From Bacilli bacterium (lineage in GTDB: Bacteria > Bacillota_I > Bacilli_A > RF39 > UBA660): a stretch of 11,983 nucleotides of DNA. The position numbers and the translations under genes are program-made. The stretch spans positions 1-11,983 of the forward strand of contig JAEDES010000029.1 of the NCBI GenBank assembly GCA_016293205.1, written 5' to 3'. A model generated the notes under the pieces. The model ran no database searches and was not told the origin of the DNA. It worked only from the letters and a program-made list of their open reading frames with translations. Positions 1 through 6,467 of this stretch are shown here, piece by piece (the stretch's first letter is position 1; each line of letters opens with the position of its first letter).

Positions 1-16
1 TTAAGAAGTGATTTGA

Positions 17-52
17 AAAAAATCTACACGAAATAAAAAGTGTAGATTTTTT
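17..52. terminator. Bidirectional hairpin at the left end of the IS
   Basis: A perfect 13-bp stem (positions 17-29 with 40-52) closes a 10-nt loop. It starts with an A run and ends with a T run, so it can act as an intrinsic terminator in either direction. It lies upstream of orfA and overlaps the left inverted repeat. Known IS elements often use such structures to stop outside transcription from entering the transposase gene; that role is inferred here. Confidence 0.8.
25..41 (+). repeat. Left terminal inverted repeat of the IS
   Basis: The 17-mer TACACGAAATAAAAAGT is the exact reverse complement of 1241-1257. It sits partly inside the stem and loop of the left-end hairpin. IS3 elements usually end in TG...CA, so the outermost bases may be off by one or two. 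Confidence 0.85.
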
Positions 53-84
53 ATGTGTTAAAATTTAATTAAGGAGAATTTATT

Positions 85-414
85 ATGAAAAGAGAATGTA
101 GACAATTTACCAGAGAAGAAAAAATAAAAGCTGTAAAAATGGTTCTAGTTGAAAATAAATCTCAAATGGAAGTAGAAAGAACTGTTTTGGGTAAAAAGAA
201 ATGTACTGGTACAATCAATAGATGGATTAGAGAATATATTCAGGAAGGCGAAGAGAATTGTTTTAGAAAAAGAAGGGGAATTAAGAAAATAGATAATAAA
301 GAAGAAAGTTTGAGATATGAAATACTAAAAAAATTCGACGCCTTCCTGAAGGAGGAAATATATATAAATTCAAATTCATCGAAAAATTCAAAGAAACGTA
401 TCCAATCCAAATAA
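85..414 (+). CDS. IS3-family transposase OrfA (HTH subunit)
   Basis: This 109-residue protein is the DNA-binding half of the IS3 transposase, which recognises the terminal repeats. It begins with the usual basic opening (FTREEKIKAVKMV at residues 8-20), and a helix-turn-helix can be read to about residue 55 (TINRWIREY). The segment EILKKFDAFLKE resembles the usual OrfA C-terminal region. The start is supported by AAGGAG at 71-76, 8 nt upstream. The last residues (about 95-109), rich in Asn, Ser and Lys, look like out-of-frame sequence, as expected where orfB is read in the -1 frame. The stop overlaps the orfB ATG (TAATG at 412-416). Confidence 0.88.
   Translation: MKRECRQFTREEKIKAVKMVLVENKSQMEVERTVLGKKKCTGTINRWIREYIQEGEENCFRKRRGIKKIDNKEESLRYEILKKFDAFLKEEIYINSNSSKNSKKRIQSK
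327..355 (+). promoter_or_regulatory. Candidate -1 frameshift signal between orfA and orfB
   Basis: A run of seven A at 327-333 lies in exact slippery phase for OrfA (CTA AAA AAA TTC, heptamer A AAA AAA). Just downstream are a short CCTT/AAGG hairpin (341-352) and a Shine-Dalgarno-like AAGGAGG (349-355). The orfB frame is open from 321, and upstream of its first ATG it already reads like an IS3 OrfB N-terminus (KFKFIEKFKETYPIQ). Slippage on A7 would give an OrfAB protein of about 384 residues, normal for the family. However, OrfA residues FDAFLKEE also look genuine, so the real switch could be nearer 355-365. Confidence 0.6.
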
Positions 415-1238
415 TGTGTGAAGAATTAGAAATATCTAGAGATTCTTATTATAAATGGTTAAAAAGAAAGAATATTAAAAATAGATATGAATTAAATCAT
501 GAGTCATTAAAGCCTTTAATACAAAAGTATTATGATTTATCCAATGGAATTGCTGGATATAGACAAATAAGAGATCAAATTGAAGAACACGAGGGATTAA
601 TTATTACTTACTATATGGCTTATATACTAAAATGTAAGATAATGAAACTTCCAGAGGTACGTAATAAAAAGAAAAACAAAGGAAAATATACAATTAATAT
701 ACGAACAAATGAAACTAAATATGTTTATAATAATATAGCTGAGAATATAAATATTGATGATATTTATAAAGTTATATCTACAGATACTACAGAAGTGAAA
801 TTAGAAGCTGATGGTAAACAAAATGTATCTTTCTTTATAGATGCGTATTCTTCAGAAATATTATCTTCATGTATAGGAAAATCGTTAGACAATGATTTTA
901 TAGAATACAATTTGGAATTATTAAGCCAGAGTAATTATAAACTGAAAGACGTTATATTACATTCGGATCGAGGTGGAATGTATAAAAGTGGGATATATAA
1001 AACAAAAACCGCCGAGATGAATCTAATTCCAAGTATGTCTGCACCTTACACCTGCACTCATAACCCGTGGATAGAAACACTCAACGGTCAATTTAAAGAC
1101 TTCATCAAACGTGATAATCCCAAAACGTTAGATGAACTACAAATTGTATTAAACAAATTTGTATACTATAATAATAACATAAAAATTAAAAATAAACTAA
1201 AAACAACACCGATAAAATATCGATGTTGTCATGATTAA
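414..1238 (+). CDS. IS3-family transposase OrfB (DDE integrase)
   Basis: This is the catalytic half of the transposase, an RNase H-fold integrase of 274 residues from the first ATG. The N-terminal part (MCEELEISRDSYYKWLKRK) is the usual OrfB opening and HTH-like segment. The core shows STDTTEV with the first Asp, HSDRGG with the second Asp, and NPWIETLNGQFK with the Glu. The second Asp and Glu are separated by exactly 35 residues, the IS3 spacing. The C-terminus (KLKTTPIKYR) matches the family ending. Coding capacity in this frame extends upstream to 321, so the working product is probably an OrfAB fusion made by -1 frameshifting. Independent initiation by coupling at TAATG is the alternative. 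No internal stops or frameshifts are seen. Confidence 0.9.
   Translation: MCEELEISRDSYYKWLKRKNIKNRYELNHESLKPLIQKYYDLSNGIAGYRQIRDQIEEHEGLIITYYMAYILKCKIMKLPEVRNKKKNKGKYTINIRTNETKYVYNNIAENINIDDIYKVISTDTTEVKLEADGKQNVSFFIDAYSSEILSSCIGKSLDNDFIEYNLELLSQSNYKLKDVILHSDRGGMYKSGIYKTKTAEMNLIPSMSAPYTCTHNPWIETLNGQFKDFIKRDNPKTLDELQIVLNKFVYYNNNIKIKNKLKTTPIKYRCCHD
1203..1229 (-). terminator. Terminator inside the right end of the IS, facing sigK transcription
   Basis: Read on the minus strand, this is an 11-bp stem (one G·U pair), a 5-nt ATTTT loop and then a TTTTT tract. On the plus strand the same stem has a C·A mismatch and no U tract, so it acts mainly on transcripts entering from the sigK side. It overlaps the 3' coding end of orfB. 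It could both block antisense transcription of the transposase and serve as the present terminator for sigK, which has none of its own in the intervening sequence. Confidence 0.7.
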
Positions 1239-1240
1239 AA

Positions 1241-1257
1241 ACTTTTTATTTCGTGTA
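1241..1257 (+). repeat. Right terminal inverted repeat of the IS
   Basis: ACTTTTTATTTCGTGTA is the perfect reverse complement of 25-41. It begins 2 nt after the orfB stop codon, so the transposase frame reaches almost to the end of the element. Confidence 0.85.
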
Positions 1258-1289
1258 TAAATATATCAGGTCAGTTCTTAGACTCTTTT

Positions 1290-1976
1290 TTATATTTTGT
1301 TATTTTTTATAAATTCTTTTAATATTTTAGCAAGTGCCCTCTTCTCAATTCTAGACACATAACTACGAGAAATACCTAACTTCTTAGATAACTTATTTTG
1401 AGTAAGACTCTTTTTATTATTAAGACCGTATCTATCTATAATAATAGCTCTTTCTCTATCAGTTAATACATCTAAATATTTAGAAACTAACTTTAAATCA
1501 TCATTTTTACTAATCTCCTCTAAAAAATCAACATTAGGAGTTTTTAATACATCAATAATTGTAATCTTATTACCCTCTTTATCATAACCAATTGCTTCAT
1601 TCATACTAACATCTCTACTATATTTATTATTACTTCTAAAAAACATTAAAATTTCATTTTCAATACATCTAGCACAATAAGTAGTAAGTTTAATTCCTTT
1701 ATCAATAGAAAAACTATCCACTCCTTTTATTAAACCAATTGTCCCAATACTAATAAGATCATCACTAGATACAATATTAGAATCATACTTTTTAACTATA
1801 TGTGCAACTAATCTTAAATTATGTTCAATTAACTTATTACGACTTTCTCTACAATTATCTTTTTCTAATATATATTTCTCCTCTAACTCATCACTAAGAG
1901 GTTCTAAAAACACATCATTAGAATAACTCCCAGTAAAGCAAAATAAATCTCTTATAAAAGAAAATAACTCAAACAC
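1290..1976 (-). CDS. sigK: RNA polymerase sporulation sigma factor SigK (pro-sigma-K)
   Basis: Sigma-K directs late mother-cell transcription (cortex, coat) during endospore formation. The 228-residue protein has the near-diagnostic opening NKLIEHNLRLVAHIVKKY (48-65), region 2 with DDLISIGTIGLIKGVDSF (72-89) and TTYCARCIENEILMF (98-112), and region 4 with LTDRERAIIIDRYGL and the HTH SRSYVSRIEKRAL (203-215). The start is GTG with AAGTGGTG just upstream; an ATG two bases earlier is in another frame, and an upstream in-frame stop rules out a longer protein. Residues 1-17 are hydrophobic and align by eye with the B. subtilis pro-sequence, with the expected cleavage region before Tyr18. The gene is uninterrupted (no skin-type element), but an IS3 element sits just beyond its 3' end. 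Confidence 0.92.
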   Translation of the reverse strand: MFELFSFIRDLFCFTGSYSNDVFLEPLSDELEEKYILEKDNCRESRNKLIEHNLRLVAHIVKKYDSNIVSSDDLISIGTIGLIKGVDSFSIDKGIKLTTYCARCIENEILMFFRSNNKYSRDVSMNEAIGYDKEGNKITIIDVLKTPNVDFLEEISKNDDLKLVSKYLDVLTDRERAIIIDRYGLNNKKSLTQNKLSKKLGISRSYVSRIEKRALAKILKEFIKNNKI

Positions 1977-1990
1977 ATAATCACCACTTA

Positions 1991-1998
1991 ATTATATG
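1991..1998 (-). promoter_or_regulatory. Possible sporulation-type -10 element of sigK
   Basis: The minus strand reads CATATAAT about 15 nt before the GTG start. This fits the CATAnnnT pattern of sigma-E/sigma-K -10 boxes and also contains TATAAT. I see no convincing -35 in the terminator sequence upstream, so this is tentative. The short gap and the terminator at 2004-2028 suggest sigK is transcribed separately from the phosphoesterase gene. Confidence 0.3.
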
Positions 1999-2003
1999 TA
2001 AAT

Positions 2004-2028
2004 AAAAAAGTAGATAAAACTATCTACT
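2004..2028 (-). terminator. Terminator of the phosphoesterase gene, overlapping its stop codon
   Basis: An 8-bp perfect stem (AGTAGATA/TATCTACT) with a GTTT loop is followed by TTTTTT on the minus strand. The TAG stop of the upstream gene (2020-2022) lies at the stem-loop junction, so the hairpin encodes the last residues (SR and stop). Confidence 0.85.
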
Positions 2029-3837
2029 CATTACTTTTTGATAAACTATTTCATTATTCTTAGTTAATTTAGTACCAACGCTTAGTGGCATAAATACCAT
2101 ATATTTAATCCCTGTATCTTCATCAAAATAAATTCTTAAATGACAAGCACCTCTTCTATTTTTTCCTTCAAAGTATGGAGGAATATAACAATAACTACTT
2201 GCATAATTAAATTGATTTCTATGAGTATGACCAAATATATCTATATAAGAATCATCCCTACTTCTTCCCATATTAGTATATACTTCTTCTAAATAATCAT
2301 CCATATCATCAACAGTTAAACCATCTTCATCTAAATCAACTGGAAAATTAAATTCTGAAGGATGATGTAAATCAAACTTACCAATTGTCCCCATTACACT
2401 ATCTAAACAAACAGTAGAATGATAATATCCTAAATCAATAAAATCATCTCTCTCATCTGTTAACATCTTAATAGGATCAAATCCATAACTAGTCATATTT
2501 CTTTCATGATTACCACCTAATACAGCATGATAAATTCCTTCTGCTTTAGGAATAACATCAATAGATTCTTCTACTATTCTTCTATTATTAACTGCATTTG
2601 TATAATCAAGAGGTCTTGCGCTAAATCCATTATAAAAATCTCCCAAATTAAGGATTAAATTAATACCATTCTTAGAACAATAATCATTTAACATGTCAAA
2701 TCCATCAAGAATTTTTTTATCGAATTCTTTAATGTGAAAATCAGACACTAACATAACATCCATATGTTTACATTCAGCAGGTACATCTATCATAAATTTA
2801 CCATTAGCCATTAATTTAGGCTTAACAACTTTATATGTAGGTTTTCTAGTAAAAGTACCATTAGTAATATTAATACTCTTTCTCATCTCACTTAATAAAC
2901 GAGAAACTTCATTCATATCACTAGTAATTCCATTAGATTGAATAACACTTAACAATTCATCTAAACTAGCACTTTCAACTAAAAGTTTTTGATAAATAAT
3001 TCCTTTTAATATTTCATCTTTTCTATCTTGTTTAACTTTATTATCTTCAGAAGTTTTATAGTCACTAACAATCTTACCAAGTCTAGTAACTTCTCCACTT
3101 AATTTCTCAAATTGTTTTTTATATGGAGCAAGTTCATCTCTTTCACTAGTAATAGTTCCAAGTTTACCTTCTAAATCTATAATTTGAGTCTTTAAATCCC
3201 ATAAAGATTCTTCTAATTCTTTTATATAATCTTTCTTTTCACGCAACTCGTCTCTAACACCACTAAGTTCTAAAGTTAAATCACCAACTTTAGAATTAGA
3301 TTTATCAAAATCACTTTGAGCTACTCCAACCTCTCTTTTTGCATCTTCTAATAATCTTTCTAATTCTTTAATTTTACCTTCAAGTTCTCTAACTTTAACA
3401 ATATATTTAGCAACACTTTCACTATTAACTTCACTAGGATATAATTCATTAGTCTTTTCAATAACTTCTAAAATACAATGTTCTCTAAACTCAGTATCAC
3501 AATCAACTACATTTCTTTTTAAATAATCATCATATAATTCATCAAAACTTCTAATCTTATCTAAAGTTTCATCACTAACAGTAGATCCTTCCTCATGCAT
3601 CCATCCTACAAAGTTCCCTACTAAAGAAACTAACTTAGCTACATGCTTAACAGAAATCTTCCCATCTTTAGCAAATTCATTAATAACACAATCAGTAAAA
3701 TAATCAATAAACTCAGTATCTGAAATTTTACCTCTCTTACCTAAATAATCACACATACTATAATAATATAAATCGTCAATAGCATGTTCTCTAATATATT
3801 TATTCAACCTTACTTTATCTACACCTGTCAGCGCCAT
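2020..3837 (-). CDS. Coiled-coil calcineurin-like metallophosphoesterase, substrate unknown
   Basis: This 605-residue protein has three visible parts. Residues 1-140 are an acidic helical region I do not recognise. Residues about 145-262 form a long coiled coil rich in Glu/Lys/Leu heptads. Residues 270-325 look helical, perhaps a winged helix (LDELLSVIQSNGIT). From 358 on comes a metallophosphoesterase core with all ligand motifs: DFH (366-368), GD (399-400), GNHE (442-445), HH (491-492) and GHTH (536-539). There is no signal peptide or membrane segment, so it is probably cytoplasmic. The start has a strong GGGGAGG site 5 nt upstream, and the gene has its own extended -10 promoter. The catalytic half resembles nuclease or phosphodiesterase members of the fold, but the sequence does not identify the substrate. 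A nucleic-acid substrate is a guess from the coiled-coil architecture. Confidence 0.85.
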   Translation of the reverse strand: MALTGVDKVRLNKYIREHAIDDLYYYSMCDYLGKRGKISDTEFIDYFTDCVINEFAKDGKISVKHVAKLVSLVGNFVGWMHEEGSTVSDETLDKIRSFDELYDDYLKRNVVDCDTEFREHCILEVIEKTNELYPSEVNSESVAKYIVKVRELEGKIKELERLLEDAKREVGVAQSDFDKSNSKVGDLTLELSGVRDELREKKDYIKELEESLWDLKTQIIDLEGKLGTITSERDELAPYKKQFEKLSGEVTRLGKIVSDYKTSEDNKVKQDRKDEILKGIIYQKLLVESASLDELLSVIQSNGITSDMNEVSRLLSEMRKSINITNGTFTRKPTYKVVKPKLMANGKFMIDVPAECKHMDVMLVSDFHIKEFDKKILDGFDMLNDYCSKNGINLILNLGDFYNGFSARPLDYTNAVNNRRIVEESIDVIPKAEGIYHAVLGGNHERNMTSYGFDPIKMLTDERDDFIDLGYYHSTVCLDSVMGTIGKFDLHHPSEFNFPVDLDEDGLTVDDMDDYLEEVYTNMGRSRDDSYIDIFGHTHRNQFNYASSYCYIPPYFEGKNRRGACHLRIYFDEDTGIKYMVFMPLSVGTKLTKNNEIVYQKVMSR

Positions 3838-3868
3838 AAAAACCTCCCCAAAGAAAATGCGTAAATCA

Positions 3869-3896
3869 ATTATAACATAAGTAATTCACAATACAA
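3869..3896 (-). promoter_or_regulatory. Promoter of the phosphoesterase gene
   Basis: On the minus strand, -35 TTGTAT (3891-3896), a 16-bp spacer and an extended -10 TGT-TATAAT (3869-3877) precede the GGGGAGG ribosome binding site. The promoter lies in the 61-bp gap after the HEPN gene, which lacks a terminator, so readthrough from that gene is also likely. Confidence 0.65.
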
Positions 3897-3898
3897 GA

Positions 3899-4342
3899 CT
3901 ATAATTTATCATTATAATCATTAATCAAACTAGATTTATTATTTAATTTAGAAACTAGAATATCCCCCTCTACTGCAAATCTTCTAACATCATCAATTGA
4001 ACAATCATCTTCAGCTAAATCATGCATTAGACCATTTCTAGTCTTTCTCCATACATTAATTTCATCTAATATAGAAAATAAATCGTGTTTTTCTACATAA
4101 TCATTATTAAAAATACTATGTCTTTTAATAATCCTAATCTTATCATGTAACCCAAGATCTCTACCATTTTCATCTAATGTACTAATACAAGCATGTCTTA
4201 ATAAAGAACTAGTTCTATCTTCAAATAAAGCATATTCAATAAATATAGCTTCATAATAAAATTCTTCTTTTAAAGCCTTACTTAATTTTTTCATTAATTC
4301 TGCATACTTAGCTTGTTTCTTATAATTTTTAACTTTCTCCAT
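3899..4342 (-). CDS. Small HEPN-motif protein
   Basis: I do not recognise the exact family of this 147-residue, mostly helical, cytoplasmic protein. Residues 26-50 (EEFYYEAIFIEYALFEDRTSSLLRHA) and 93-107 (DEINVWRKTRNGLMH) form the helix pair of a HEPN-like fold. R102-N103-x3-H107 matches the Rx4-6H motif with a polar residue after Arg, which forms the RNase site in catalytic HEPN proteins. The start at 4342 is chosen over a longer frame because AAGGAG lies 7 nt upstream; the longer frame would run back through the glmM terminator and this gene's -10 box. No antitoxin-like nucleotidyltransferase (MNT) is adjacent. Possible roles are a stand-alone RNase, an abortive-infection factor or a non-catalytic RNA-binding HEPN protein. 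Confidence 0.7.
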   Translation of the reverse strand: MEKVKNYKKQAKYAELMKKLSKALKEEFYYEAIFIEYALFEDRTSSLLRHACISTLDENGRDLGLHDKIRIIKRHSIFNNDYVEKHDLFSILDEINVWRKTRNGLMHDLAEDDCSIDDVRRFAVEGDILVSKLNNKSSLINDYNDKL

Positions 4343-4363
4343 TTTTATTCTCCTTATAAAAAA

Positions 4364-4372
4364 ATTATAACA
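4364..4372 (-). promoter_or_regulatory. Extended -10 promoter of the HEPN gene
   Basis: TGT-TATAAT on the minus strand lies about 22 nt before the ATG, right after the glmM terminator. The -35 region would fall inside the terminator stem and is poor (TGTTTA at 17 bp), so the TGn extension is the main support. Confidence 0.5.
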
Positions 4373-4373
4373 T

Positions 4374-4400
4374 AAAAAGATTTGGTTAAACACCAAATCT
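4374..4400 (-). terminator. glmM terminator containing its stop codon
   Basis: A perfect 9-bp stem (AGATTTGGT/ACCAAATCT) with a 5-nt loop is followed by TTTTT on the minus strand. The glmM TAA (4386-4388) falls at the edge of the loop, so the ascending arm encodes the final Phe-Gly-Val. Confidence 0.92.
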
Positions 4401-5720
4401 CTTTTTAATAACATCGGCTATCTTCTTAGCTTTTTTATTAATATCGTCTTGATCTAATCCTTCAATCATAACTCTAATTAAAGCTTCTGTTCCACTTGCT
4501 CTAATTAATACTCTACCTTCTCCAGCAAGTTCTTTTTCTACCTCATTAATAGCATCAGTAACTTGTTGATCATTTTCATATTGTCCTTTAGCTTCTTCTC
4601 TAACTTTAACATTAATTAATATTTGAGGATATTTTTTCATAACAGATGCAAGACTAGACATACTACCTTTACTATCAGATAACATTCCAAGTACTTGAAT
4701 AGAAGTTAATTCTCCATCTCCAGTATTTGCAAAATTTTTAAAAATAACATGTCCTGATTGCTCCCCACCAATTATATAATTACATTCAAGCATCTTTTCT
4801 AGAACATATCTATCTCCTACTTTAGTAGCAACAAAATCTATATCATTTGCTTCACAAAATTTAACTAATCCTAAATTAGACATAACTGTGCCAACTAAAG
4901 TATTATTAGTAAGTTTTTTCTTTTTCTTTAATGATAACGCACTAATAGCCATGATTTGATCTCCATCAACTTCACAACCATCTTCATCAATCATTAAACA
5001 TCTATCAGCATCACCATCATAAGCAATACCAACATCTGCCTTTTCTTTCTTAACCATTTTAATTAAACCTTCAAGATGTGTAGAACCAGCATTATCATTA
5101 ATATTAAATCCATCATATTCAAAATTCATAAATGTTGCATCTAATCCTAATTGATTAAATAAAAGTGGCGCTGTTGCACTAGCAGATCCATAAGCACAAT
5201 CCACTACAATTTTTAAATCTTTATTTATCTTACCAGCAGTATCAACTATATGATTAACATAATCTTCAACTGCAGTATCACATACTTCATAAGTACCAAC
5301 AACATTAGTTGTAGGAACTGCTTTACCTAATAAATACTTTTCAATTTCATTTTCAACTGCATCTGGTAATTTAAATCCTTCTCCATCAAATAATTTAATA
5401 CCATTATATTCACTTGGATTATGACTAGCCGAAATCATTGCTCCCATACTAGCATTATATTTTTTTACTAAATAAGATACTGCAGGAGTTGGTACAACAC
5501 CTAAATCAATAACTTTAGCTCCTTGACTCATAAATCCAGCACTAAGTGCAGAAGATAACATTTGTCCAGATATTCTTGTATCTCTACCAATTAAAACTAC
5601 CAAGTCTTTTTTACCACCTAAAACATAAGCAGCAGCCTCTCCTATTTTCATAGCTAAATCATGAGTTAAATCTTCACCCACAATACCTCTAATTCCATCA
5701 GTTCCAAATAATTTACCCAT
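4386..5720 (-). CDS. glmM: Phosphoglucosamine mutase GlmM
   Basis: GlmM converts glucosamine-6-phosphate to glucosamine-1-phosphate, the entry step to UDP-GlcNAc for peptidoglycan. The 444-residue length is standard. Visible motifs are the N-terminal GTDGIRG (6-12), the catalytic loop ISASHNP with Ser99 as the phosphorylated serine, the Mg-binding DGDADR (Asp235, 237, 239), the sugar-binding GGEQSGH (318-324) and the phosphate-binding RASGTEALIRVM (407-418). The ATG has AAGGAG inside the last codons of the upstream acyltransferase, whose TAG ends 2 nt earlier, so the genes are probably translationally coupled. The transcript ends at a hairpin that includes the stop codon. A phosphomannomutase role is unlikely given the start motif and context. 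Confidence 0.97.
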   Translation of the reverse strand: MGKLFGTDGIRGIVGEDLTHDLAMKIGEAAAYVLGGKKDLVVLIGRDTRISGQMLSSALSAGFMSQGAKVIDLGVVPTPAVSYLVKKYNASMGAMISASHNPSEYNGIKLFDGEGFKLPDAVENEIEKYLLGKAVPTTNVVGTYEVCDTAVEDYVNHIVDTAGKINKDLKIVVDCAYGSASATAPLLFNQLGLDATFMNFEYDGFNINDNAGSTHLEGLIKMVKKEKADVGIAYDGDADRCLMIDEDGCEVDGDQIMAISALSLKKKKKLTNNTLVGTVMSNLGLVKFCEANDIDFVATKVGDRYVLEKMLECNYIIGGEQSGHVIFKNFANTGDGELTSIQVLGMLSDSKGSMSSLASVMKKYPQILINVKVREEAKGQYENDQQVTDAINEVEKELAGEGRVLIRASGTEALIRVMIEGLDQDDINKKAKKIADVIKKRFGV

Positions 5721-5721
5721 A

Positions 5722-6384
5722 CTAAATCTCCTTATTAATTATATTGTTCATATCTTTAACAATTACTCCACTTTCAATTAAACCTCTAACTCTTGTTAAT
5801 GGATAAATATTACTATTACTTAAAATAACAGTACCAGGACATAAAACACTATTGCATCCTACTTCTACATGATCACCAATAATTGCTCCAAACTTACGAA
5901 GCCCAGTTTCAATTACTTCATCATCCACTTTAATCTTAACATTCTTTTTATCGCTCTTTACATTACTTAAAATAACTCCTGCCCCTGTATGAGCATATTC
6001 TCCAAGAATAGAATCTCCAACATAGTTATAATGAGGACATTGACAATTATTAAAAATAATAGCATTCTTAACTTCAGTAGAATTACCCACTACACTATTC
6101 TCTCCAACAATAACACTACCTCTAATATAAGCACAATGTCTAATATCTGCACCCTTACAAATAATAGTAGGACCTACTATACATGCACTATTAGCTACTT
6201 TAGCTTCTTTATGTACAAAAACATTTTCATCTACTTCTTCATATTCATCACCTAAATTAGGTATTAATCCCATAATAAATTCTTTTATTTTAGGAAGCAC
6301 TTCCCATGGATAATTACAATTTTCAAATAAATCTTTTGCAATAGTTGCATCTAAATTTAAATGTTCTTCAAATCTTTTTAACAT
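5722..6384 (-). CDS. GlmU-like left-handed beta-helix acetyltransferase
   Basis: This 220-residue hexapeptide-repeat protein probably acetylates glucosamine-1-phosphate to GlcNAc-1-phosphate. Residues 1-55 are a short helical leader. From about 58, imperfect hexapeptide turns ([I/V]xGxxx, such as VGPTII, RGSVIVGENSVVG, FGAIIGDHVEVG) run to residue 190. PHYNYVGDSILG (117-128) with H118 aligns by eye with the HLxYLGD segment that bears the catalytic His of GlmU, followed by GAGVILSN. The nucleotidyltransferase half of GlmU is missing. Placement directly before glmM supports the pathway. The start is at 6384, where AAGGTGAT lies 5 nt upstream; an upstream in-frame ATG falls within the -10 box. 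Another sugar acetyltransferase activity remains possible. Confidence 0.82.
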   Translation of the reverse strand: MLKRFEEHLNLDATIAKDLFENCNYPWEVLPKIKEFIMGLIPNLGDEYEEVDENVFVHKEAKVANSACIVGPTIICKGADIRHCAYIRGSVIVGENSVVGNSTEVKNAIIFNNCQCPHYNYVGDSILGEYAHTGAGVILSNVKSDKKNVKIKVDDEVIETGLRKFGAIIGDHVEVGCNSVLCPGTVILSNSNIYPLTRVRGLIESGVIVKDMNNIINKEI

Positions 6385-6418
6385 AATATCACCTTCTAAA
6401 TAATAAATTATCAAATTC

Positions 6419-6446
6419 ATTATACCATATATAAAAAATAAAACAA
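6419..6446 (-). promoter_or_regulatory. Promoter of the acyltransferase-glmM operon
   Basis: On the minus strand, -35 TTGTTT (6441-6446), a 16-bp spacer and an extended -10 TGG-TATAAT (6419-6427) lie directly downstream of the flippase terminator. This placement excludes the ATG at 6420 as a translation start. Confidence 0.75.
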
Positions 6447-6467
6447 AAAAAGAAGTATTAACTTCTT
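6445..6467 (-). terminator. Flippase operon terminator with the stop codon in its loop
   Basis: A 7-bp stem (AAGAAGT/ACTTCTT) closes a TAAT loop and is followed by a T tract on the minus strand. The TAA stop of the flippase (6458-6460) is in the loop. The -35 of the next operon overlaps the T tract. Confidence 0.88.

Larger units (their letters stand above)
25..1257 (+). mobile_element. Complete IS3-family insertion sequence
   Basis: The element is 1233 bp between perfect 17-bp inverted repeats and carries two overlapping frames, an HTH protein and a DD(35)E integrase, the hallmark of the IS3 family. Both ends, both frames and the catalytic triad are intact, so it looks potentially active. 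I find no obvious 3-5 bp target duplication outside the repeats (ATC on the left, TAA on the right). Either the insertion is old or recombined, or the true ends lie a few bases away. The subgroup (IS150-like) is a guess from the protein style. It sits about 30 bp beyond the 3' end of the convergent sigK gene. Confidence 0.88.

Noticed and set aside
5989..6255. Plus-strand open frame opposite the acyltransferase
   Set aside because: It is the shadow of a strongly supported minus-strand gene, has low-complexity Ser/Thr/Ile/Asn composition and lacks a ribosome binding site.
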